A DNA stretch of 64,000 nucleotides from Candidatus Planktophila sulfonica (GTDB lineage Bacteria; Actinomycetota; Actinomycetes; Nanopelagicales; Nanopelagicaceae): the NCBI RefSeq assembly GCF_002288065.1, contig NZ_CP016773.1:558001-622000 (forward strand), written 5' to 3'. Positions within the stretch are counted from its first letter, which is position 1; each line of letters opens with the position of its first letter. The notes under the pieces were generated by a model, which saw nothing but the letters and a program-made list of their open reading frames with translations, was not told the DNA's origin and did not search any database. A program made the translations under genes and the position numbers. Of this stretch, positions 59,347 to 64,000 are shown piece by piece.

Positions 59347-59348
59347 AT

Positions 59349-60116
59349 ATGGGCATACTCCAAGGAAAAAATATCCTCGTTACCGGTGTTCTCACCGATG
59401 GATCTATCGCTTTCCATATCGCCAAGATTGCCCAAGAAGAAGGCGCCAACGTTGTGCTTACTGGCTTCGGTCGCGCACTCAGTCTTACGACTCGCATCGC
59501 GGGCCGCCTGCCACAACCTGCGCCAATCATCGAACTCGATGTCACGAGCCAAGAACACCTCGATGGTTTGGCAGATGAAGTGCGCAAGCATGTTCCTCAT
59601 CTCGATGGTGTAGTGCACTCGATTGGTTTTGCTCCCGAAGCAGCACTTGGGGGCAACTTCCTCAACACTGCTTGGGAAGATGTCGCAACTGCAGTTCATA
59701 TCTCTGCCTACTCGCTCAAATCTCTGACAATGGCATGTCGTCCAACATTTAAGGATGGCGCATCTGTTGTGGGCCTCGATTTCGACGCTCAGGTTGCATG
59801 GCCCAAGTACGACTGGATGGGTGTTGCTAAGGCAGCGCTTGAATCAACTTCACGCTACTTAGCTCGTGATCTCGGTGCTGAAAATGTTCGCATCAATCTC
59901 GTTGCCGCAGGCCCAATCCGCACCATGGCTGCAAAGTCGATTCCGGGCTTCGATGAATTTGAAAAGGTCTGGAACGATCGCAGTCCACTTGAATGGGATG
60001 TCACAGATCCAGTTCCTGCAGCTAAAGCTGCTGTTGCCTTGTTGAGTGATTGGTTCCCAAAGACCACAGCCGAGATCATCCATGTCGATGGCGGGCTTCA
60101 CGGCATGGGTGCCTAG
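59349..60116 (+). CDS. fabI: Enoyl-ACP reductase, InhA/FabI type
   Basis: Reductase of 255 residues for the last step of the elongation cycle. The N-terminal NILVTGVLTDGSIAFHIAK is the atypical cofactor loop of FabI/InhA. SVVGLDFDAQVAWPKYDWMGVAKAAL has the Tyr and Lys, arranged as in InhA. AAGPIRTMAAKSIPGF is the substrate loop. It lies directly after fabG. Confidence 0.95.
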   Translation: MGILQGKNILVTGVLTDGSIAFHIAKIAQEEGANVVLTGFGRALSLTTRIAGRLPQPAPIIELDVTSQEHLDGLADEVRKHVPHLDGVVHSIGFAPEAALGGNFLNTAWEDVATAVHISAYSLKSLTMACRPTFKDGASVVGLDFDAQVAWPKYDWMGVAKAALESTSRYLARDLGAENVRINLVAAGPIRTMAAKSIPGFDEFEKVWNDRSPLEWDVTDPVPAAKAAVALLSDWFPKTTAEIIHVDGGLHGMGA

Positions 60117-60334
60117 TTACGCTCGGATTTTTCATTCCCAGCCCCCTCAGGTAACCTTTACCCCAGACCAGTAGCCCAGCTACTGCAAGAGGAGCTCACC
60201 GCTCCCACCTCTTCTGCTTAGGCGGATTGGTTCGTCGGTAAGTAATTCGGTCCTTGCGGGCCAATTGCTTCCTATGTGCGGTGCGCAATTTCATGCAGCG
60301 ACTTGGATACTCAAGAACAAACATAGGAGCAGAA
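60117..60334 (+). promoter_or_regulatory. Structured leader of infC
   Basis: This 218-base gap holds no gene. It contains AGTAGC-CCA-GCTACT (60170-60184) and, right after it, a larger stem (GCA plus AGAGG with CCTCT and TGC, 60185-60213). AGGAG at 60325-60329 serves infC. Leaders of infC-rpmI-rplT operons often bind L20 or respond to IF3, so an RNA control element is plausible; I cannot match it to a known class. Confidence 0.45.
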
Positions 60335-60922
60335 ATCACAACAGAACCGCGCATCAATGACCGTATCCGCACACCCCAAATTCGTCTCATCAATTACACC
60401 GGTGAACAAGTTGGAGTTGTAGATATCGAAGCAGCGCTAGCTATGGCAGATGAAATCGGACTCGATCTCGTAGAGATCGCACCCGAAGCTAATCCACCAG
60501 TGTGCAAGATCATGGACTTCGGCAAGTACAAGTACCAGGAAGCACAGAAGGCTCGCGAAGCACGTCAGAACCAGACCCACATCGTGGTGAAGGAAGTGCG
60601 CATGACGCCAAAGATCGAAAATCACGACTACGAGACAAAGCGCTCAGCAGTCGAGAAGTTCCTCAAGGGTGGCGACAAGGTGAAGATCACGATGAAGTTC
60701 CGTGGCCGTGAACAAACACGTCCAGAGCTTGGATTCAAACTCTTGCAGCGTCTTGCAGAAGATGTGAAAGAGATTGCATTCGTGGAGTTCGCTCCTAAGC
60801 AAGAAGGTCGTCAGATGACGATGGTTCTAGGACCAACGAAGAAGAAGACCGAAGCGGTAGCTGAACAGAAAGCAGCGCGAGCTGCCAAGGAAAAGGCTGC
60901 TGAAGAAGCAGCTGCACAGTAG
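60335..60922 (+). CDS. infC: Translation initiation factor IF-3 (ATC start)
   Basis: IF-3 of 195 residues. The N-domain starts [19 protein letters not shown] and includes [25 protein letters not shown]. The C-domain has [18 protein letters not shown] and [14 protein letters not shown]. The tail is Ala/Lys/Glu-rich. No ATG fits the N-terminus: ATG 60254 would add 27 unrelated residues. ATC 60335 is 5 bases after AGGAG and gives the expected protein. Rare start codons (AUU/AUC) for infC are a known basis of self-control by IF3. Confidence 0.9.
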   Translation: MTTEPRINDRIRTPQIRLINYTGEQVGVVDIEAALAMADEIGLDLVEIAPEANPPVCKIMDFGKYKYQEAQKAREARQNQTHIVVKEVRMTPKIENHDYETKRSAVEKFLKGGDKVKITMKFRGREQTRPELGFKLLQRLAEDVKEIAFVEFAPKQEGRQMTMVLGPTKKKTEAVAEQKAARAAKEKAAEEAAAQ

Positions 60923-60956
60923 TTTTTAACAACGACGAAGTAACAGGAGAAGATAA

Positions 60957-61154
60957 ATGCCAAAGATGAAAACCCACAGTGGTGCGAAGAAGACCTTCCG
61001 CGTCACAGGTTCAGGAAAGATCATGCACGAGCGTGCAGGCAAGCGCCACCTTTTGGAGCACAAGTCATCACGCGTTACTCGTCGTTTGAGCCAAGAGTCA
61101 TCAGCAAAAGCAACAGTCACAATGACAGCCAAGCGCATGCTTGGTTTGAAGTAA
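60957..61154 (+). CDS. rpmI: Ribosomal protein bL35
   Basis: L35 of 65 residues, highly basic: [20 protein letters not shown] and [13 protein letters not shown] are family motifs. It is a small protein of the 50S subunit. AGGAG precedes the ATG. Gene order infC-rpmI-rplT is the common bacterial one. Confidence 0.96.
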   Translation: MPKMKTHSGAKKTFRVTGSGKIMHERAGKRHLLEHKSSRVTRRLSQESSAKATVTMTAKRMLGLK

Positions 61155-61166
61155 GGGAGTCGACCA

Positions 61167-61526
61167 ATGAGAGTAAAGCGCGGAGTACACGCAGCAAAGA
61201 AGCGTCGCACAACCCTCGAGCGCGCAGCCGGATATCGCGGTCAGCGTTCACGTCTTTTCACAAAGGCGAAGGAGCAAGTAACGCACTCAATGGTTTATGC
61301 CTTCAATGACCGCAAGGACAAGAAGGGCGATTTCCGTCAGCTATGGATTCAGCGTATTAACGCTGCAGCTCGCGAAAACGGAATGACATACAACCGCTTC
61401 ATCCAGGGCCTTAAGGCATCTGGTCTTGAAGTAGATCGTCGCGTTCTTTCGGATATCGCAACAAACGATCCAGCAGCATTTAAGGTTCTCGTGGATGTTG
61501 CACGTAAGAACCTTCCTGCAGCTTAA
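61167..61526 (+). CDS. rplT: Ribosomal protein bL20
   Basis: L20 of 119 residues. N-terminal [30 protein letters not shown] is the RNA-binding extension, and [23 protein letters not shown] the core. It is a 23S rRNA assembly protein and may also control its own operon through the infC leader. It lies 12 bases after rpmI. Confidence 0.97.
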   Translation: MRVKRGVHAAKKRRTTLERAAGYRGQRSRLFTKAKEQVTHSMVYAFNDRKDKKGDFRQLWIQRINAAARENGMTYNRFIQGLKASGLEVDRRVLSDIATNDPAAFKVLVDVARKNLPAA

Positions 61527-61539
61527 GTAATTCATACCA

Positions 61540-62325
61540 ATGATTGAGAGCCTTCATTCGCCGCACGTTGGGCGAGTGAAGGCTCTTATTGGTTCTAAAG
61601 GCGCAAAAGAACGTCGCGAACAAGGACTCTTCGTTGCCGAAGGTGTGCAATGCGCACGAGAAGCATTGACCTCAAGTAACGGTCCGCAGCTCAAGATTCT
61701 CTATGCAACTGAAAATGGTCTCTCGAAAATTTCTGAGTTAGATTTTGGCTCCGTTGAAATCGTTGAAGTAAGCGATGCGGTCATGAAGGCGATGTCTGAC
61801 ACCGTCTCACCACAGGGTCTTATCTCACTCTGCTACAAGCCAGAATCTACTTTCTCTGAACTCGGTGCGACCGGAAGATCGACTTTTATTTATCTCCATG
61901 AAATTCAAGATCCAGGAAATGCTGGAACCATTCTTCGTACTGCAGATGCGATGGGCATTTCGGCCATCATCACTTCCCCTGATTCAGTCGATATGTTTTC
62001 GCCAAAGGTGGTGCGTTCAACTGCTGGTTCTTTATGGCACATCCCGGTCTATGAAGGCGTTGCATTCGACCGTGTCGAAAAGCAATTCCCAGGGATTAAA
62101 AAGTTTCTACTCTCTTCACATGCCCGCACTTCAATTCTTGATCTCACAATTCCAGGAGATTGCATCGCAATCTTCGGAAATGAAGCAAGGGGAGTAAGCG
62201 CTGCAGATCTTGGCGTAGAGGTAACTGAAGTGACTATTCCTATGGCAGGACGTGCTGAAAGCCTCAACTTATCTGCAGCCGCTTCCATCGTAATGTTCAC
62301 CCTTTCTTCAAAGGTCGCAGGTTAG
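61540..62325 (+). CDS. SpoU-family (TrmH-like) RNA 2'-O-methyltransferase
   Basis: SPOUT methyltransferase of 261 residues. The N-terminal substrate-binding part has SPHVGRVKALI and GLFVAEGVQCAREAL. The knotted catalytic domain has IYLHEIQDPGNAGTILRTADAMG, AIFGNEARGVSA and ESLNLSAAASIVMF, the three SpoU motifs. It likely methylates a 23S rRNA ribose; the exact site is not clear. A 16-bp hairpin covers codons 3-16. Its TAG stop starts the pheS -10 box. Confidence 0.92.
   Translation: MIESLHSPHVGRVKALIGSKGAKERREQGLFVAEGVQCAREALTSSNGPQLKILYATENGLSKISELDFGSVEIVEVSDAVMKAMSDTVSPQGLISLCYKPESTFSELGATGRSTFIYLHEIQDPGNAGTILRTADAMGISAIITSPDSVDMFSPKVVRSTAGSLWHIPVYEGVAFDRVEKQFPGIKKFLLSSHARTSILDLTIPGDCIAIFGNEARGVSAADLGVEVTEVTIPMAGRAESLNLSAAASIVMFTLSSKVAG
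61547..61586 (+). terminator. 16-bp hairpin inside the start of the SpoU gene
   Basis: AGAGCCTTCATTCGCC (61547-61562) pairs with GGCGAGTGAAGGCTCT (61571-61586) with one G-U pair and an 8-base loop. It is 21 bases after the rplT stop but lies within translated codons. It may end most infC-rpmI-rplT transcripts or reduce translation of the methyltransferase. Confidence 0.6.
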
Positions 62326-62328
62326 AAT
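62323..62328 (+). promoter_or_regulatory. Candidate -10 box for leaderless pheS mRNA
   Basis: TAGAAT, 7 bases, then ATG 62336. Its first three bases are the stop codon of the SpoU gene. I see no T-box or leader peptide here. Confidence 0.5.
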
Positions 62329-62335
62329 TACCCCC

Positions 62336-63343
62336 ATGAATCCGGCAGATATTGCATCGTGGATAAGCGATGCCCAGAAGGCTTTTGCTGCCGCGCCTGA
62401 TCTCGACGCTCTCAAAGTTGCCCGCCTTGCACATACAGGCGACAAAGCCCCGGTCTCTCTGGCTAGTCGTGCACTCGGCTCATTGTCACCTGAGGAAAAA
62501 GCATCCGCTGGAAAGCTCATAGGAGATGCGAAGGCTGAAATCGCAAAGGCGCTTGCATCAGCAACGGAAAAGCTTGAAGCAGAGCGCGATGCCAAGGTTA
62601 TTCTTGAAGAAGTCGTAGACATTACATTGCCAGTTCAACGCACGCATCGCGGGGGACTCCATCCCATTTCCATCATTAAGAATGAGGTTTCAGATTTCTT
62701 TATTGAACAAGGATTCTCAGTAGAAGAAGGTCCTGAACTTGAATCGGGTTGGCTCAACTTCGATGCTCTCAATATTCCAGCAGATCACCCAGCTCGAACC
62801 ATGCAAGATACATTCTTCATCGAGCCCATTGATTCGGGTGTAGTTCTACGTACTCAAACTTCGCCGGTGCAGATTCGATCAATGCTTACTCAGGAACCAC
62901 CGATTTATATGATCTGCCCTGGTCGCACATTCCGTGCCGACGAACTCGATGCAACTCATAGCCCCGTCTTTCATCAGGTTGAAGGTCTAGTCATCGATAA
63001 GGGCATCACAATGGCGCACCTCAAAGGGACTCTCGATAACTTTGCTCAGCACATGTTTGGTCCTGATGTCGTAACTCGACTTCGTCCATCTTTCTTCCCA
63101 TTCACCGAGCCAAGCGCCGAAGTAGATATCTTCTTCAACGGCCGTTGGATCGAATGGGGCGGATGTGGAATGGTTAATCCAAAGGTTCTTGCAACCTGCG
63201 GCATCGATACAGAGGTTTACACCGGCTTTGCTTTCGGAATGGGCCTTGAGCGCACTCTCATGGTTCGTCACGGAATCACAGATATGCACGACATTGTCGA
63301 AGGCGACCTCCGCTTCACACGCCAGTTTGGAGTCGGACTCTAA
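62336..63343 (+). CDS. pheS: Phenylalanyl-tRNA synthetase alpha subunit
   Basis: PheS of 335 residues, the catalytic chain of the alpha2-beta2 enzyme. The N-terminal coiled coil is about 1-90. Class II motifs are present: RTHRGGLHPISIIKNEV, HPARTMQDTFFI, LRTQTSPVQIRSM, PGRTFRADELDATHSPVFHQVEGLVID, and motif 3 near FGMGLERTLMVRHGI. It is directly followed by pheT. Confidence 0.97.
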   Translation: MNPADIASWISDAQKAFAAAPDLDALKVARLAHTGDKAPVSLASRALGSLSPEEKASAGKLIGDAKAEIAKALASATEKLEAERDAKVILEEVVDITLPVQRTHRGGLHPISIIKNEVSDFFIEQGFSVEEGPELESGWLNFDALNIPADHPARTMQDTFFIEPIDSGVVLRTQTSPVQIRSMLTQEPPIYMICPGRTFRADELDATHSPVFHQVEGLVIDKGITMAHLKGTLDNFAQHMFGPDVVTRLRPSFFPFTEPSAEVDIFFNGRWIEWGGCGMVNPKVLATCGIDTEVYTGFAFGMGLERTLMVRHGITDMHDIVEGDLRFTRQFGVGL

Positions 63344-64000
63344 ATGCGCGCACCGTTATCTTGGATTAAAGAGTTTGTTGAAATTCCAGCATCAATCACC
63401 GCTGAGGAAATTTCCGATGCGCTCATTCGAGTGGGTTTTGAAGTCGAAGAGATCATCAAGCAAGGTTCTGATCTCACAGGTCCTCTCGTATTTGCAAAGG
63501 TTCTCAGCATTGAAGAACTCACTGAGTTTAAGAAGCCAGTTCGCTACGTCGGCCTCGACTGCGGTGAAAAGGAGACCCGTTACGTCATCTGTGGCGCTAC
63601 CAACTTCGTAGTTGGTGATCTCATTGTCGCGGCCCTCCCGGGTGCCGTACTTCCTGGTGATTTTGCTATCGGTGCGCGCGAGACATACGGCAAAACTTCA
63701 AACGGGATGATCTGCTCAGCTCGCGAACTTGGCTTAGGCGATGATCACTCAGGAATCATGACTTTCGCAGAAGGCACAGTAAAGATTGGCGATGATGCCA
63801 TTGCTGGTCTGATGATTAACGATGTCATCTTCGACGTTGCAGTTAACCCTGATCGTGGTTACGCACTGAGCATTCGCGGAATTGCTCGCGAAGTAGCTGG
63901 TTCATTGGGTCTGAAATTTACCGACCCTGTTGATGCACTTCGCACTCTTACCTTCCCAGAAACAGGAAAGGGAGTCAGCGCGAAGATTGCAGATACCTCA
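63344..64000 (+). CDS. pheT: Phenylalanyl-tRNA synthetase beta subunit, N-terminal part (cut by window end)
   Basis: ATG 63344 follows the pheS stop with no gap, and the frame stays open for 219 codons to the last base. MRAPLSWIKEFVEIP is the PheT start. The tRNA-binding (EMAP/OB) domain is about 40-150 (VICGATNFVVGDLIVAALPGAVLPG, SNGMICSARELGLGDDHSGIM). DVAVNPDRGYALSIRGIAREVA begins the B3/B4 region. Truncation is due only to the window edge. Confidence 0.96.
   Translation, partial: MRAPLSWIKEFVEIPASITAEEISDALIRVGFEVEEIIKQGSDLTGPLVFAKVLSIEELTEFKKPVRYVGLDCGEKETRYVICGATNFVVGDLIVAALPGAVLPGDFAIGARETYGKTSNGMICSARELGLGDDHSGIMTFAEGTVKIGDDAIAGLMINDVIFDVAVNPDRGYALSIRGIAREVAGSLGLKFTDPVDALRTLTFPETGKGVSAKIADTS

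Noticed and set aside
60254-60334. ATG 60254 as start of infC
   Set aside because: The added residues are unlike IF-3 and no ribosome binding site precedes it; AGGAG is placed for ATC 60335.
43477-60940. 14-base repeat TAACAACGACGAAG before tpiA (43477) and rpmI (60927)
   Set aside because: Both lie before ribosome binding sites, but a few 14-base matches are expected by chance in 64 kb.
62286-62336. T-box or leader peptide controlling pheST
   Set aside because: Only 10 bases separate the SpoU stop and the pheS start; no leader can fit.

Overview
This window looks like the core chromosome of an actinobacterium with a streamlined genome. Markers for Actinomycetota are RbpA, WhiA, a bifunctional-type PriA, an ANTAR response regulator of the PdtaR type, a DUF3099 protein, an InhA-like enoyl-ACP reductase and a SufR-led suf operon. 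The base composition is much less GC-rich than in Streptomyces or Mycobacterium. Genes are packed with ATGA and TAATG overlaps, and no gap reaches 300 bases. The best guess is a freshwater acI-type (Nanopelagicales, e.g. Planktophila-like) genome; this is inference from gene content and composition, not a database result. I saw no phage, insertion sequence, CRISPR array or island.

Layout. 1-9018 is a histidine-tryptophan superoperon: hisD (partial), hisC, hisB, hisH, priA, hisF, hisI, trpE, a 52-residue trp-operon membrane remnant, trpC, trpB, trpA. It runs on into a MauE/DoxX-DsbA redox pair, lgt and a VIT1-like transporter (to 11696). 11798-17762 is gltBD. 17800-19969 holds pyk, a tRNA with a leucine anticodon, and pdtaR. 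20141-24891 is a branched-chain amino-acid-type ABC transporter (livKHMGF). 24900-29192 holds a hotdog thioesterase, polA and an MFS transporter. 29341-41119 holds rpsA, coaE, uvrB, uvrA, uvrC, rapZ, yvcK and whiA. 41276-44930 holds gap, pgk, tpiA, secG and rbpA. 44938-49410, on the minus strand, holds pgi, tkt and ctaA. 49492-55772 is sufR-sufB-sufD-Rieske ferredoxin-sufC-sufS-sufU-sufT. 55791-58605 holds an ABC exporter and, on the minus strand, SURF1 and DUF3099. 58633-60116 is fabG-fabI. 60335-61526 is infC-rpmI-rplT, followed by an rRNA methyltransferase, pheS and pheT (cut by the window end).

How it works together. The window covers amino-acid synthesis (His, Trp, Glu), uptake of branched-chain-like amino acids, lower glycolysis, nucleotide excision repair, Fe-S cluster assembly, the last steps of fatty-acid elongation, cytochrome oxidase assembly and translation.

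I did not find a new multi-gene system. The unusual content is at small scale: (1) a class-I-shaped tRNA with anticodon CAA that ends one base before the pdtaR start codon; (2) a repeated TANNNT-N6/7-start signature of leaderless mRNAs at about 15 genes, in three of which the upstream TAG stop codon is also the first half of the -10 box; (3) a CACAA-N5-TTGTG inverted repeat over the -10 and GTG of sufR; (4) a shrunken trp-operon membrane protein; (5) an ATC start for infC; (6) a 16-bp hairpin inside the first codons of the rRNA methyltransferase gene; and (7) a Liv binding protein with no lipobox.
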